A DNA stretch of 64,000 nucleotides, taken from assembly GCA_026390795.1 (NCBI GenBank), contig JAPLFG010000003.1, positions 496,001 to 560,000 of the forward strand, in the 5' to 3' direction. This DNA is from Ignavibacteriales bacterium (GTDB taxonomy: Bacteria; Bacteroidota; Ignavibacteria; Ignavibacteriales; Melioribacteraceae). The notes below the pieces were generated by a model that was not told where the DNA came from, did not search any database, and saw only the letters and a program-made list of their open reading frames with translations. Positions within the stretch are counted from its first letter, which is position 1, and each line of letters starts with the position of its first letter. This document shows positions 45,901-57,018 of this stretch, piece after piece. The translations under genes and the position numbers were made by a program.

Positions 45901-48900
45901 ATGAATAATTTTGAATTACTTACAAAAATTTTATCAGAAAGAATTTTACTCCTCGATGGTTCGATGGGCGTTTTTATTCAGCGCTACAAATTTACCGAAG
46001 AGGAATTCAGAGGCGAGAGATTTAAAGATCATCCTTCCGATCTGAAGGGAAACAACGACATTTTAGTACTAACCAAACCGGAAGTGATTAAAGGAATTCA
46101 TTTAGAATATCTTGAAGCCGGCGCGGATATAATTGAGACAAATACTTTTAACGGCACCGCGATTTCTCAATCGGATTACAAAACCGAACATTTGGTTTAT
46201 GAAATAAATTTTGAAGCCGCTCGGATTGCGAAAGAAGTTGTGAACGAGTTCGTAAAGAAAAATCCGGGGAAACCACGTTTTGTTGCCGGTTCGCTCGGAC
46301 CGACGAATAAAACATTATCACTTTCGCCAGATGTAAACGATCCCGGTTACAGATCAATTACATTCGATCAAATGGCTGCGGCATTTAAAGAGCAGGCCCG
46401 TGGTTTGATTGACGGCGGAGCCGATATTTTATTGGTCGAGACAATGATTGATACATTAAACGCAAAAGCCGCTCTCTACGGAATAATGGAATTATGCGAT
46501 GAGACTGACAATAAAATCCCAATAATGATTTCCGGTTCAATCATTGATCTGAGCGGAAGAACTTTATCCGGACAGAATACAGAAGCATTTTGGAATTCAA
46601 TTTCTCACACAAAAAATTTATTATGTGTCGGGTTAAATTGTTCGCTCGGTCCAAAACAGATGCGCGCGTTTATACAAGAACTTTCTCAGAAAGCGAACGT
46701 GTTTGTAAGTTTATATCCTAATGCCGGCTTGCCAAATGAGTTCGGCGGTTACGATGAATCCCCGGAAACAATGGCGAAAGTTTTAGAAGAATATGCGCGT
46801 GACGGATTTTTCAATATTGTAGGCGGGTGCTGCGGCACAACTCCGGATCATATAAAAAGATTCGCAGAAATCACTAAAAAATATCCTCCGAGAAAAATTC
46901 CGGAGATAAAAAAATATTTAAGACTGAGCGGACTAGAACCGCTTACGTTCCGTCCCGATATGAATTTTGTAAATATCGGCGAAAGAACAAATGTTACGGG
47001 ATCCCGCAAGTTCGCACGCCTTATCAAAGAAAATAAATTTGAAGAAGCGTTATCTGTCGCAAAAGATCAAGTTGAAAACGGCGCACAAGTTCTCGATATA
47101 AACATGGATGAAGGTTTGATCAATAGTGAAGGAGCGATGACAAAATTTTTGCAATTGCTTTCTGTTGAGCCGGATATTGCGAGAGTTCCAATAATGCTTG
47201 ATTCATCAAAATGGAGCGTGATTGAAGCGGGTTTAAAATGTCTGCAGGGAAAAGGAATTGTTAATTCAATCTCGATGAAAGAGGGCGAAGAAATTTTTAA
47301 AGAGCACGCACGTAAAGTTTTGCGTTACGGTGCTGCGGTAATTGTTATGGCTTTTGATGAACAGGGACAGGCAGACACATTCGAACGAAAAACAAAAATT
47401 TGTGAACGCGCTTATAAAATATTAACCGAAGAAGTCGGCTTCCCGCCACAAGATATAATTTTCGATCCGAACATCTTTGCGATTGCAACCGGAATTGAAG
47501 AACACAATCAATATGCAATCAATTATATCGAAGCTGTAAGATGGATTAAGAAAAATCTACCGTTTGCAAAAATTAGCGGAGGTGTAAGCAATATCTCATT
47601 CGCATTCCGAGGAAATGATAAAGTTAGAGAAGCAATGCATTCAGCATTTCTCTATCGTGCTATTGAAGCCGGGATGGATATGGGAATTGTGAACGCCGGA
47701 CAGCTTGCTGTCTATGAAGATATTCCGAAAGATTTGCTGGAACATGTAGAAGATGTATTACTCAATCGCAGACCAGATGCTACTGAAAGGTTAGTTGAAT
47801 TTGCGAATACTTTAACGCAAGAAGTAAGAAGCGAAAAGTTAGAAGATGAATGGCGAAATGGAACAGTAGGAGAAAGATTGAAGCATGCTCTGATCAAAGG
47901 GATCGTTGATTTCATTGATCCGGATATTGAAGAAGCCCGGCAAAAATATTCTCAACCGATTGAGGTTATTGAAGGACCACTGATGAGCGCAATGAATATT
48001 GTGGGTGATCTATTCGGTTCCGGAAAAATGTTTTTACCTCAAGTTGTAAAGAGCGCACGGGTTATGAAGAAAGCAGTTGCCTATCTCATCCCGTTTATTG
48101 AAGCGGAAAAAGAAAAGAGCGGGGATACAACCGCCAAAGGAAAAATTTTATTGGCAACTGTAAAAGGAGATGTTCACGATATTGGCAAAAATATTGTAGG
48201 CGTTGTTCTCGGATGTAATAATTATGATGTGATTGATCTCGGCGTGATGGTTCCATCGGATAAGATCCTATCAACTGCTGTTGAACATAAAGTTGATGCT
48301 ATCGGTCTGAGCGGACTTATTACTCCCTCGCTCGATGAAATGGTTCATATCGCAAAAGAAATGGAACGGATGAAAATTGATTTACCGCTTCTCATCGGCG
48401 GCGCTACAACTTCGCGTCTGCATACCGCGGTTAAAATAGCACCGGAATTCTGCGGTGTTACAATTCATGTTCTTGATGCTTCAAAAAGTGTTGGCGTTGT
48501 AAGTAACCTTTTAAATAAAGAATCAAAAGAAAATTTTACAAACGGTATCAAAGAAGAATACAAAAAGCTAAAGTCGGACCACTTAAATAGAAAAACCGAA
48601 AAAGAATATCTTACAATCGAACAGGCGCGTGCAAATAAACTTCAAATTGATTTTTCAAACTATTCGGTTAAACCACCGGAAAAATTTGAAACAACTGTAC
48701 TTAAAGATAATCCGCTCGATGAGATCAGAAAATTTATTGATTGGACTCCTTTCTTTACAACTTGGGAATTGAAAGGACGGTATCCTGAAATTTTTGAGAA
48801 CAAAGATTACGGAAGCGAAGCTAAAAAAACTTTTAATGATGCCAATAGACTCTTGGATAAAATAATTTCGGAAAAACTTTTAACTGCAAACGGTGTCATT

Positions 48901-49593
48901 AGAATTTTACCGGCTAATTCAATAGATGATGATATTGAAATTTATTCCGATGAATCACGAAAAGGGATTCTCGCGGTTCTGAATACAATCCGCCAGCAGA
49001 CAATTAAATCTGCCGGCATTCCGAATGTTGCTCTCGCGGATTTTATTGCACCTAAAGAAAGCGGTATTAAAGATTATATCGGAATGTTCGCAGTAACTAC
49101 CGGTATCGGTATAGAAAAAATAGTTTCACAATTTGAAAAAGAACACGACGATTACAATTCAATAATGACAAAAGCATTAGCGGACCGCCTTGCGGAAGCA
49201 TTTACAGAACTTCTACATCAGAAAGTTAGGAGGGAATATTGGGGATATGCCGGCGAAGAGAAATTTTCAAATGAAGAATTGATCAAAGAAAAATATATTG
49301 GAATAAGACCGGCACCCGGCTATCCTTCACAACCCGACCATACGGAAAAATTAACTATCTGGAAATTATTAGATACAGAACGGAATGCAGCAATTTCATT
49401 AACTGAAAGTCTGGCAATGTATCCGGCTGCATCAGTTTCCGGTTTATACTTTGCTCATCCGGAGGCGAAATATTTTACCGTTGGTAAGATCAGCAAAGAC
49501 CAGGTTGAAAGTTACCGCAAGCGTAAAGGAATCAGTATGAAAGAAGCTGAAAGATGGTTAAGACCAATTTTAAACTATGATGAAAGCGAATAA
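45901..49593 (+). CDS. metH: Cobalamin-dependent methionine synthase
   Basis: A 1230-residue MetH with all four modules. Homocysteine-binding domain about 1-330 with zinc Cys in [11 protein letters not shown]; methyltetrahydrofolate domain about 350-620 ([16 protein letters not shown]); B12 cap and binding domain about 640-880 with [12 protein letters not shown] near residue 757, whose His is the lower cobalt ligand; and the SAM-dependent reactivation domain to the end with [17 protein letters not shown] see no obvious cobalamin riboswitch in the 150 bases upstream. The following DinB gene starts one base after its stop. Confidence 0.98.
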   Translation: MNNFELLTKILSERILLLDGSMGVFIQRYKFTEEEFRGERFKDHPSDLKGNNDILVLTKPEVIKGIHLEYLEAGADIIETNTFNGTAISQSDYKTEHLVYEINFEAARIAKEVVNEFVKKNPGKPRFVAGSLGPTNKTLSLSPDVNDPGYRSITFDQMAAAFKEQARGLIDGGADILLVETMIDTLNAKAALYGIMELCDETDNKIPIMISGSIIDLSGRTLSGQNTEAFWNSISHTKNLLCVGLNCSLGPKQMRAFIQELSQKANVFVSLYPNAGLPNEFGGYDESPETMAKVLEEYARDGFFNIVGGCCGTTPDHIKRFAEITKKYPPRKIPEIKKYLRLSGLEPLTFRPDMNFVNIGERTNVTGSRKFARLIKENKFEEALSVAKDQVENGAQVLDINMDEGLINSEGAMTKFLQLLSVEPDIARVPIMLDSSKWSVIEAGLKCLQGKGIVNSISMKEGEEIFKEHARKVLRYGAAVIVMAFDEQGQADTFERKTKICERAYKILTEEVGFPPQDIIFDPNIFAIATGIEEHNQYAINYIEAVRWIKKNLPFAKISGGVSNISFAFRGNDKVREAMHSAFLYRAIEAGMDMGIVNAGQLAVYEDIPKDLLEHVEDVLLNRRPDATERLVEFANTLTQEVRSEKLEDEWRNGTVGERLKHALIKGIVDFIDPDIEEARQKYSQPIEVIEGPLMSAMNIVGDLFGSGKMFLPQVVKSARVMKKAVAYLIPFIEAEKEKSGDTTAKGKILLATVKGDVHDIGKNIVGVVLGCNNYDVIDLGVMVPSDKILSTAVEHKVDAIGLSGLITPSLDEMVHIAKEMERMKIDLPLLIGGATTSRLHTAVKIAPEFCGVTIHVLDASKSVGVVSNLLNKESKENFTNGIKEEYKKLKSDHLNRKTEKEYLTIEQARANKLQIDFSNYSVKPPEKFETTVLKDNPLDEIRKFIDWTPFFTTWELKGRYPEIFENKDYGSEAKKTFNDANRLLDKIISEKLLTANGVIRILPANSIDDDIEIYSDESRKGILAVLNTIRQQTIKSAGIPNVALADFIAPKESGIKDYIGMFAVTTGIGIEKIVSQFEKEHDDYNSIMTKALADRLAEAFTELLHQKVRREYWGYAGEEKFSNEELIKEKYIGIRPAPGYPSQPDHTEKLTIWKLLDTERNAAISLTESLAMYPAASVSGLYFAHPEAKYFTVGKISKDQVESYRKRKGISMKEAERWLRPILNYDESE

Positions 49594-49594
49594 T

Positions 49595-50068
49595 ATGGAA
49601 ACTCGATACCGCCCCGGCGCCATTGGCGCTTTAACAGATGAATATGAAAGAGTTGCTCTCGAGCTCAAAAACTTATTAAGCACAATAACTCAAGAAGAGT
49701 TTTTAAAAATACGCGATCCGTTTACAAAAGATGAAGACTGCCGGTCAATTCAATCCGTAATTAAACACGTTGTAAGTGCCGGCTACAGATATGCCGATCA
49801 AGTCTGTACATTCCTAAAGAAACCTGTCGTTAATCACAATTATCACATCTATAACGTCCTTCATGCCATTGAAGAATTGGAAAAAGTTATTCAATTCACC
49901 GCAGAGACAGTAGTTGGTTATTTTCAAATGACGGAAGAAGAAATTCTTTCTACCCGCGCTGAAACAAGATGGGGTTTGTATGATATCGAAATGATGTTCG
50001 AACATGCTATAGTTCATATTCTGCGACACAGAAGACAAATCGAAAAGTTTTTGAGATCGGACAGATAA
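49595..50068 (+). CDS. DinB family protein
   Basis: A 157-residue protein from the ATG at 49595, which lies one base after the metH stop; the frame opens earlier inside metH at 49577. The four-helix DinB pattern is seen: LTDEYERVALELKNLLSTI, HVVSAGYRYADQ and the His-rich MMFEHAIVHILRHRRQIEKF at the C-terminus. The conserved His residues can bind a divalent metal. Possible thiol-transferase or stress role. Probably translationally coupled to metH. Confidence 0.82.
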   Translation: METRYRPGAIGALTDEYERVALELKNLLSTITQEEFLKIRDPFTKDEDCRSIQSVIKHVVSAGYRYADQVCTFLKKPVVNHNYHIYNVLHAIEELEKVIQFTAETVVGYFQMTEEEILSTRAETRWGLYDIEMMFEHAIVHILRHRRQIEKFLRSDR

Positions 50069-50204
50069 GTGCGCATGAAAAAATAATCTGCTTTTAACAA
50101 TTTTTAACTTAGAATGATTTCCTTATTGCATAAATTGAACTTGCAGAGAAGTTGAAATCTTCTCTCATACATTTAATGAATTTCAATACTAAGAGGAGTA
50201 CAAG

Positions 50205-51767
50205 ATGAATCGTAAGCTGTTTACAATGCTTTTAATATTTCTCACGTTCACTCTAACTGTATCGGCGCAAGAAAAAATTGATTACCAGATGATGCAAAGA
50301 ATTCGGCAAGAGGGACTTCAAAATTCCAAAGTGATGGAATTAATGAGTTACCTTTGCGATATATATGGACCACGTCTTGCTGCTTCGCCCGAATACCGGA
50401 CTGCAGGGAAATGGGCTGTTGGAAAGCTTACAGAATTTGGTTTGGAAAAAGCAACAATGGAATCGTGGGGAACTCTAGGACGCGGATGGGAATTGAAAAA
50501 GTTTTATGGTGCAATGACGTCTCCTCAGTATATGCCTCTTATTGCTTATCCAAAGGCGTGGACACCCGGACTTGAAGGTGTGGTAAAAGGAAATGCAATT
50601 GTTATGGATATTAAGAATGAAGCTGATCTGGCTCCATTTAAAGGGAAGTTACAAGGTGCAATTGTTCTTACAAAAGGAGAACAACCGGTTGCACTCTCTA
50701 CTGAAGCTGATAGTAAACGTTATACAGATGAAGAGTTAAAAAATATTCAGATGGCACAAGAAGGCGGCGGACGTAATTTTGGTCCCGAGCAGATTGCTGC
50801 AATGCGCGCTCAAAGGGAGCTTCAGCCAAAAATCACCAAATTCATGAAAGATGAAGGAGCTTTAATTACACTTGAACCTTCACGAGGAATTGACGGAACT
50901 ATTTTCGTTCAAAGCGGCGGTTCTTATAAAATCGGTTCAGAAATGCCGATACCATCGGTTGTGGTTTCTGTTGAACAATACAATCGTATGGTTCGTGTTG
51001 CTCAAAAAAATGTTCCCGTTACTTTGGAATTTGAAATACAAGCAAACTTTGTTGATACCGATTCTCTCGGATACAATATTATTGCAGAAATTCCGGGCAC
51101 GGATAAAAAGCTGAAAGACGAAGTTGTAATGCTCGGTGGTCACTTCGATACATGGCATTCGGGAACGGGCGGAACTGATAACTCTTCAGGCAGCGCAATT
51201 GCGATGGAAGCTGTTCGAATTTTAAAAGCTCTTGATGTAAAACCAAGAAGAACAATCCGCATTGCACTTTGGGATGCCGAAGAAGAAGGATTGATCGGTT
51301 CACGTAATTATGTTAAGAATCATTTTTTTGATGCTGAAAAGAAAGAAATGAAACCCGATTATAATAAACTTGCCGCATATTTTAATTACGATAATGGTTC
51401 AGGAAAAATCCGGGGTATATATGCTCAAGGTAATTTTGCAGTCATGCCGATTTTTGAAGAATGGTTAAAACCTTTCAACGATCTCGGTGCTGCAACGGTC
51501 ACTTTAAGAAATACGGGTAGCACAGATCATGCTTCTTTCGATGCGGCCGGTCTTCCGGGATTCCAATTTATTCAGGATCCGCTTGAATATATGGCACGGA
51601 CACATCATTCAAACATGGATGTTTACGATCATGCGAGCAGACCGGATTTAATACAATCGGCAACTATTATGGCTGCGTTTGTTTACAATGCTGCGATGCG
51701 TGATGAAAAATTACCGAGAAAATATTTTGATCCGAACGCTGTTCAGCAGCGCGGACCACGGTTTTAA
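50205..51767 (+). CDS. Secreted M28-family zinc peptidase
   Basis: A 520-residue exported peptidase with a signal peptide (1-22, ending TVSAQ). The metal ligands lie in LGGHFDTWHSGTGGTDNSSG, DAEEEGLIGSRNYV and, near the end, GSTDHASFDAAGLPGFQFI and HHSNMDVYDH. A PA-like insertion occurs in the N-terminal half (GNAIVMDIKNEADLAPFKG). It resembles carboxypeptidase Q-like aminopeptidases acting on peptides in the periplasm or outside. It is followed by an imperfect stem in the 78-base gap. Confidence 0.92.
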   Translation: MNRKLFTMLLIFLTFTLTVSAQEKIDYQMMQRIRQEGLQNSKVMELMSYLCDIYGPRLAASPEYRTAGKWAVGKLTEFGLEKATMESWGTLGRGWELKKFYGAMTSPQYMPLIAYPKAWTPGLEGVVKGNAIVMDIKNEADLAPFKGKLQGAIVLTKGEQPVALSTEADSKRYTDEELKNIQMAQEGGGRNFGPEQIAAMRAQRELQPKITKFMKDEGALITLEPSRGIDGTIFVQSGGSYKIGSEMPIPSVVVSVEQYNRMVRVAQKNVPVTLEFEIQANFVDTDSLGYNIIAEIPGTDKKLKDEVVMLGGHFDTWHSGTGGTDNSSGSAIAMEAVRILKALDVKPRRTIRIALWDAEEEGLIGSRNYVKNHFFDAEKKEMKPDYNKLAAYFNYDNGSGKIRGIYAQGNFAVMPIFEEWLKPFNDLGAATVTLRNTGSTDHASFDAAGLPGFQFIQDPLEYMARTHHSNMDVYDHASRPDLIQSATIMAAFVYNAAMRDEKLPRKYFDPNAVQQRGPRF

Positions 51768-51845
51768 TTATCTATTTCTTCGTTATCTTAGCGGGTAGTT
51801 TTATTTTATTATTCTATCCGCCAAGAAAACGGAGTTGATAAACGG

Positions 51846-53291
51846 ATGAGTTATCAGAACGAGCTAAAAATTCTTTTTGAAAATTGGTCTGGAGAAAAAA
51901 TTGTTTCTTTATCTCCCCTTCCGGAATCCGGCTCACCGAGAAAATATTTCAGATTTGCCGGAACAACCAAAACCGCAATCGGCGTATTCAATTCAGATAA
52001 GCAAGAGAACAAATCATTTATCTACCTTACAAAGCATTTTCTCAAAAACAAATTAAACGTTCCGAAAATTTACAACACAGATTTAAACAATAATATTTAC
52101 CTGATCGAAGATCTTGGCGATGAAACTCTCTTTTCTTTTCTTGAGCAAAGCAAAAAGAAATATGAATTTAATGATGAATTAAAAAATCTTTATAAGAAAG
52201 TCATCGAACAACTTCCGCGTTTTCAAATTACTGCAGCCAAAAAAATAGATTACACGAAATGTTATCCGGTCTCAAAGTTTGATAAACAGTCTATGATGTG
52301 GGACTTAAATTATTTCAAGTACTATTTTCTCAAACTTGCCGGAATAAATTTCGATGAACAAAAATTAGAAAATGACTTTAACACTCTTGCGGATTTTCTA
52401 CTAAAAGCCGACTGTAATCACTTTATGTACCGTGACTTTAATCCACGCAATGTTATGATAAAAAACAATCAACCGTATTTCATTGATTATCAAGGCGGGC
52501 GTAAAGGCGCGCTTCAATATGATATTGCTTCGTTTTTATTCAGTTCAAAAGCTGATCTCCCATTTTCATTAAGAGATGAGCTTCTGGAACATTACATTTC
52601 CTCTGCAAGAAAATTAAAACCATTTAATAAACCGGAATTTTTAAAATATTATGATGGTTATGTTTTGATCCGGATTCTTCAAATGTTTGGTGCATACGGT
52701 TACCGCGGTTATTATGAAGGCAAAGCTCATTTTTTGAAAAGCATTCCGTATGCTGTAAAAAATCTTGAGTGGCTCTTAAAATATCACCGCCCAAAAATTA
52801 AAATTAACGAGTTATTCAATTGTCTTAAACAAATAGTTAGTTCGGATGAATTAAAAAAGTTTGACTTAAATTTTTCTACTGACGGCAAACTGACCGTACT
52901 GATATATAGTTTTTCGTATCGTCAGAAAATTCCAGCCGATCTTTCAGGAAACGGGGGTGGATTTGTATTTGACTGTAGAGCAATTCCAAATCCCGGAAGA
53001 ATTGAAAAATACAAACCGTTAAACGGCAGAGACAAACCGGTTCAAGATTTTCTTGATGCTCAGCCGGAAGTACAGTTTTTTTTGAAAGAATCATTCGACC
53101 TGGTTGATAAAAGTGTTGAGAATTATATTGCCCGCGAATGGACTGACTTGATGATAAATTACGGATGCACCGGCGGTCAGCACCGTTCGGTTTACTGCGC
53201 CGAAAAACTGGTACAACATCTTAGCTCGAAGTATAAGATCAATGTAAAATTAATTCATTCCAATCTGGAAAAGGAAGAAGTGTCTAAGTAA
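51846..53291 (+). CDS. AmgK-type sugar kinase fused to RapZ C-terminal domain
   Basis: A 481-residue fusion. Residues about 10-330 are an AmgK-like aminoglycoside-phosphotransferase-fold kinase (IYLIEDLGDETLFSF; catalytic FMYRDFNPRNVMI; metal FIDYQGGRKG), which phosphorylates N-acetylmuramate or GlcNAc in cell-wall recycling. Residues about 335-481 match the C-terminal domain of RapZ (GGFVFDCRAIPNPGR, then YGCTGGQHRSVYCAEKL), which in E. coli senses glucosamine-6-phosphate. The next gene, 15 bases away, is a MurU-like uridylyltransferase. No RapZ N-terminal ATPase is present. Confidence 0.88.
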   Translation: MSYQNELKILFENWSGEKIVSLSPLPESGSPRKYFRFAGTTKTAIGVFNSDKQENKSFIYLTKHFLKNKLNVPKIYNTDLNNNIYLIEDLGDETLFSFLEQSKKKYEFNDELKNLYKKVIEQLPRFQITAAKKIDYTKCYPVSKFDKQSMMWDLNYFKYYFLKLAGINFDEQKLENDFNTLADFLLKADCNHFMYRDFNPRNVMIKNNQPYFIDYQGGRKGALQYDIASFLFSSKADLPFSLRDELLEHYISSARKLKPFNKPEFLKYYDGYVLIRILQMFGAYGYRGYYEGKAHFLKSIPYAVKNLEWLLKYHRPKIKINELFNCLKQIVSSDELKKFDLNFSTDGKLTVLIYSFSYRQKIPADLSGNGGGFVFDCRAIPNPGRIEKYKPLNGRDKPVQDFLDAQPEVQFFLKESFDLVDKSVENYIAREWTDLMINYGCTGGQHRSVYCAEKLVQHLSSKYKINVKLIHSNLEKEEVSK

Positions 53292-53305
53292 CTCAGGTAC
53301 TTTTC

Positions 53306-54025
53306 ATGAAAGCATTAATACTAGCTGCCGGACTCGGTACTCGTTTACAACCGTTAACCGACAAAATTCCAAAAGCTCTTGTTGAAATAAACGGGATTAC
53401 CCTTCTCGAAATTACAATTAAACGGTTAATTACAGCCGGGTTTAAAAGAATAATAATTAACGTTCATCATTTTGCAGATCAGATAATAAATTTTATTGAA
53501 GAGAAAAATAAATTCGGCATCGAGATTGAGATCTCAGACGAACGGGAATTACTTCTTGATACAGGCGGCGGTTTGAAAGAAGCAAGCTGGTTTTTCGGTA
53601 ATGGAAAACCATTTCTCATTCATAACGTTGATATTCTTACAGATATTGATTTGAGCGATCTATATAATGACCATCTTAGTTCTAATTCAATTGTAACTCT
53701 TGCCGTTCAAAAAAGAAAATCATCCCGTTATTTTCTGTTTGATGAAGAAAAATATTTATGCGGCTGGGAAAATGTTAAGACAAATGAACGCAAAATGTCC
53801 CGGGAGTCGAATGGAGAACTAACTCAACTTGCTTTCAGCGGTATTCATATAGCCGATCCGTCTATGTTCAAACTTATGCCGTCGGAAAAAGTTTTTTCTA
53901 TTGTCGATTTCTACTTATCAATCGCATCTCAAAATCGAATCTCTTATTTTGATCATAGCAATTCCCTTTTCATAGACTTAGGTAAAAAAGAAAATTTAGA
54001 AGAAGCGGAAAAAAAATTATCATAA
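53306..54025 (+). CDS. murU: MurU-like nucleotidyltransferase
   Basis: A 239-residue nucleotidyltransferase with the signature ILAAGLGTRLQPLTDKIP followed by KALVEING, the metal site in HNVDILTDIDL and the terminal FIDLGKKENLEEAE. With the AmgK-like kinase upstream it fits MurU, which makes UDP-MurNAc from MurNAc-1-phosphate, bypassing de novo steps. A related role on another sugar phosphate cannot be excluded from sequence alone. It is 15 bases after the kinase and 17 before the next gene. Confidence 0.85.
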   Translation: MKALILAAGLGTRLQPLTDKIPKALVEINGITLLEITIKRLITAGFKRIIINVHHFADQIINFIEEKNKFGIEIEISDERELLLDTGGGLKEASWFFGNGKPFLIHNVDILTDIDLSDLYNDHLSSNSIVTLAVQKRKSSRYFLFDEEKYLCGWENVKTNERKMSRESNGELTQLAFSGIHIADPSMFKLMPSEKVFSIVDFYLSIASQNRISYFDHSNSLFIDLGKKENLEEAEKKLS

Positions 54026-54041
54026 AAACAGAAAGACAAAG

Positions 54042-54518
54042 ATGACCCGACAGGAAAGAATATTATCCTATTCGAAAGGATATGATAAATTGATAGCATC
54101 GCTTGATGAATTTCCAAAGGAGATGTGGCAATATAAACATGCACCAGATAAATGGAGCATACACGAAATACTAATTCACATGGCGGATAGTGAAGCCAAT
54201 AGTTTTTCCCGGGCACGCAAAATAATTTGTGAGAGCGGTTCAACAATTATGGTGTATGATCAGGACAAATGGGCAAGTGAAACCGATTATCACAAACAAA
54301 GTACTGAAGATGCTTTAGAACTTTTTAAGTGGCTTCGAAAAATGACATATAACATTATCAAAGATCTCCCGGAAGAATCATGGCAGAATTACATCCAGCA
54401 TCCGGAGAGAGGAAAAATGACATTAGATGAATGGCTGATTGTATATGAAGAGCACGTGCAAGTTCATATAAATCAAATGAAGAGAAATTTTAAAGAATGG
54501 AATAAATCGAATAATTAA
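54042..54518 (+). CDS. DinB/YfiT-like protein
   Basis: A 158-residue DinB-superfamily protein with LIASLDEFPKEMWQYKHAPD, KWSIHEILIHMADSEANSF and the C-terminal LIVYEEHVQVHINQMKRNF. The three conserved His residues expected for metal binding are present. It is 17 bases after murU, in the same transcript. It is not closely similar to the DinB protein at 49595. Function unknown. Confidence 0.85.
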   Translation: MTRQERILSYSKGYDKLIASLDEFPKEMWQYKHAPDKWSIHEILIHMADSEANSFSRARKIICESGSTIMVYDQDKWASETDYHKQSTEDALELFKWLRKMTYNIIKDLPEESWQNYIQHPERGKMTLDEWLIVYEEHVQVHINQMKRNFKEWNKSNN

Positions 54519-54545
54519 ATTCGCTTTAAGAAAGGGAGATATTAT

Positions 54546-56408
54546 ATGAAAAAATTTTTTATTGCGGTTTTGCTTCTTCTGTCATCACTAAATTTTGCGC
54601 AGGGTATAGAATGGATTAAAGAGAATTACATAAAAAAAGATTACCACATAGAGATGAGGGATGGAGTTAAACTATTCACTTCTGTTTACTCGCCGAAAGA
54701 CACTTCAAAAGTATATCCTATTCTTATTGTACGCACGCCTTATACCGTTGCACCTTATGGCGAAGATAAATATCCGCAGAATCTCGGTCCCAACGATACT
54801 TTTGCAAAAGAGGGATACATTTTTGTTTTTCAGGATGTGCGCGGACAATTTTTAAGCGAAGGTAAGTACGATAATATGCGGGCTTACATTCCAAATAAAA
54901 AAAGTAATAAAGATTTTGATGAAACAACCGATACCTATGATACAATTGATTGGCTTGTCAAAAATTTAAAACACAACAATGGTAATGTTGGTATCTGGGG
55001 AATTTCTTATCCCGGGTTTTATGCGGCAATGTCGTTGATTAATTCTCACCCGGCATTAAAGGCTGTTTCTCCTCAAGCTCCAATTTCCGATTGGTTTATT
55101 GGCGATGATATGCATCATAACGGCGCATTGACACTTTCAATGTCTTTCAACTTTTTTAAGGGATTTGATCAGCAGCGCGATTCGTTGACAACACAATGGA
55201 AACCGGGACCAAAATATGATTCACCCGATATGTATAATTTTTTTCTAAAGCTCGGTCCTTTATCAAACGCCAACAAAAAATATTTTGAGGGGAAACTTCC
55301 CTTCTGGAATGCGATGATCCAGCATGGTAATTATGATTCGTTCTGGCAGTCAAGAAATAATCTTCCTTACTTCACAAATGTTAAACCTGCGGTTTTGCTT
55401 GTCGGCGGCTGGTACGACTCAGAAGATCTTTATGGTCCACTTCATATCTATTCATCAATCGAAGAAAAAAATCGTAACAACAAAACTCATCTTGTGATGG
55501 GTCCTTGGAGTCACGGCGGCTGGGCTCGAAGTGACGGATCGGTATTCGGAGATTTTACATTCGGAGAAAATACAAGCGATTCTTATAACAAAAATATATT
55601 GACTCCTTTTTTCGATTATTACTTAAAAGGTATCGGCTCCCTGAATTTACCGGAAGTTGTAACTTTCAGAACAGGTTCAAATGTTTGGGTACATTATGAT
55701 GAATGGCCTCCTATGAATGTTGAGAAAAGTACTTTATATATGGCTCCGGATAAAAAATTGAGCTGGGACAAACCAACGAAGAAGAATAATTCATTTGACG
55801 AATATTTAAGTGATCCAGCCAAGCCTGTTCCTTATACATCTAAATTTTATGATTCTCAGCAAATGTATAATAGAACTTACATGGCTGAAGATCAGAGATT
55901 CGCTTCATCTCGTCCGGATGTTCTAGTTTATGAAACCGGTTCGCTTGATAAAGATGTCACCGTATGTGGTCCAATTTTGGCAAATCTTTTTGTTTCCACC
56001 AGCGGCACCGATGCAGATTGGGTAGTAAAAGTTATTGATGTTTATCCGGGTGGCGAAAAAAATCCGGAAAAGAATCCAAATGGAATTGAGCTTGGAGGTT
56101 ATGAAAGATTAATCCGCTTCGAAATGTTCCGCGGTAAATTCCGCAATAGTTACGAAAAGCCTGAACCTTTTGTCCCGAATAAAGTAACCGAAGTAAAAAT
56201 AAATTTGAACGATATAGATCACACTTTTTTAAAAGGTCACAAAATTATGGTTCAGGTGCAGAGCAGCTTTTTCCCTTTCTTCGACCGCAATCCTCAAAAA
56301 TTTGTTGATATCTATAATGCCAAGGAAAGCGATTTTCAGAAAGCATTTAACCGGGTTTATTTTTCTGAGAACTATCCTTCATGCATAAAATTTAATGTTC
56401 TCAAATAA
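54546..56408 (+). CDS. Secreted CocE/NonD-family hydrolase
   Basis: A 620-residue exported protein with a signal peptide (1-19). The S15/CocE pattern is complete: YHIEMRDGVKLFTSVYSP, the nucleophile elbow GIWGISYPGFYAAMS, VGGWYDSEDLYGPL and MGPWSHGGW for the His region, followed by the C-terminal jelly-roll domain (ETGSLDKDVTVCGPILANLF, VQVQSSFFPFFDRNP). Enzymes of this type are acyl or peptidyl hydrolases, including alpha-amino-acid ester hydrolases and X-Pro dipeptidyl peptidases. Substrate uncertain. Confidence 0.92.
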   Translation: MKKFFIAVLLLLSSLNFAQGIEWIKENYIKKDYHIEMRDGVKLFTSVYSPKDTSKVYPILIVRTPYTVAPYGEDKYPQNLGPNDTFAKEGYIFVFQDVRGQFLSEGKYDNMRAYIPNKKSNKDFDETTDTYDTIDWLVKNLKHNNGNVGIWGISYPGFYAAMSLINSHPALKAVSPQAPISDWFIGDDMHHNGALTLSMSFNFFKGFDQQRDSLTTQWKPGPKYDSPDMYNFFLKLGPLSNANKKYFEGKLPFWNAMIQHGNYDSFWQSRNNLPYFTNVKPAVLLVGGWYDSEDLYGPLHIYSSIEEKNRNNKTHLVMGPWSHGGWARSDGSVFGDFTFGENTSDSYNKNILTPFFDYYLKGIGSLNLPEVVTFRTGSNVWVHYDEWPPMNVEKSTLYMAPDKKLSWDKPTKKNNSFDEYLSDPAKPVPYTSKFYDSQQMYNRTYMAEDQRFASSRPDVLVYETGSLDKDVTVCGPILANLFVSTSGTDADWVVKVIDVYPGGEKNPEKNPNGIELGGYERLIRFEMFRGKFRNSYEKPEPFVPNKVTEVKINLNDIDHTFLKGHKIMVQVQSSFFPFFDRNPQKFVDIYNAKESDFQKAFNRVYFSENYPSCIKFNVLK

Positions 56409-56450
56409 TTTTTTAACTATGTTGCAGTTAGAATTAATAGTGAGTTAACT

Positions 56451-56975
56451 ATGAAAAGGTTTTTCATTCTTATAATTGTGTTTATTGTTGGAATCACAGC
56501 ACTTAAAGCACAGAGCTTCGCAATTGGTCCGCAGGTTGGTTTTATTAAATCAGCAGATGCCGATAAATCTACAATAATGCCAGGTGTGGCAATTCGTCTT
56601 AGTCTTCTTGGATTTGGTATTGAGGGTGCCATGTATTACAAGTCCGAAGAGTTTCAGAACGGAGCCATCAAAACAAAAAGCTATCCCATTAATCTCACTG
56701 CTATGTTGAGCATTTTACCGATAGTTCATGCAGAAGCCGGAATTGGATGGTATAATACTCAAATCGATTTTACACATTTGAACAGTACTTATAATTCTAT
56801 TAAGGACGAAACAAAGACTAAACCTGGTTACCATTTCGGTGCGGGTGTAGAATTGCCATTGGGAAATTTACTTCTGACCGGAGATATTCGTTATGTTTTT
56901 CTTGATCTCTCCACGTCAGTAAGTTTCAAAAGCAATTTTTCTGTAATTATGGTTGGTGCCATGTTCAAACTATAA
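56451..56975 (+). CDS. Outer-membrane beta-barrel protein
   Basis: A 174-residue protein with a signal peptide (1-21, ending LKAQS) and alternating strands typical of small eight-stranded barrels (FAIGPQVGFIKSADAD, GFGIEGAMYYKSEEF, HFGAGVELPLGNLLLTGDIR, FSVIMVGAMFKL). No specific family is recognised. It stands between the CocE-type gene and a YhcH-type gene. Confidence 0.72.
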   Translation: MKRFFILIIVFIVGITALKAQSFAIGPQVGFIKSADADKSTIMPGVAIRLSLLGFGIEGAMYYKSEEFQNGAIKTKSYPINLTAMLSILPIVHAEAGIGWYNTQIDFTHLNSTYNSIKDETKTKPGYHFGAGVELPLGNLLLTGDIRYVFLDLSTSVSFKSNFSVIMVGAMFKL

Positions 56976-57018
56976 ACAACAATTAGTCATTTTTGTTACA
57001 CCTAAACTAAGAGGTAAT

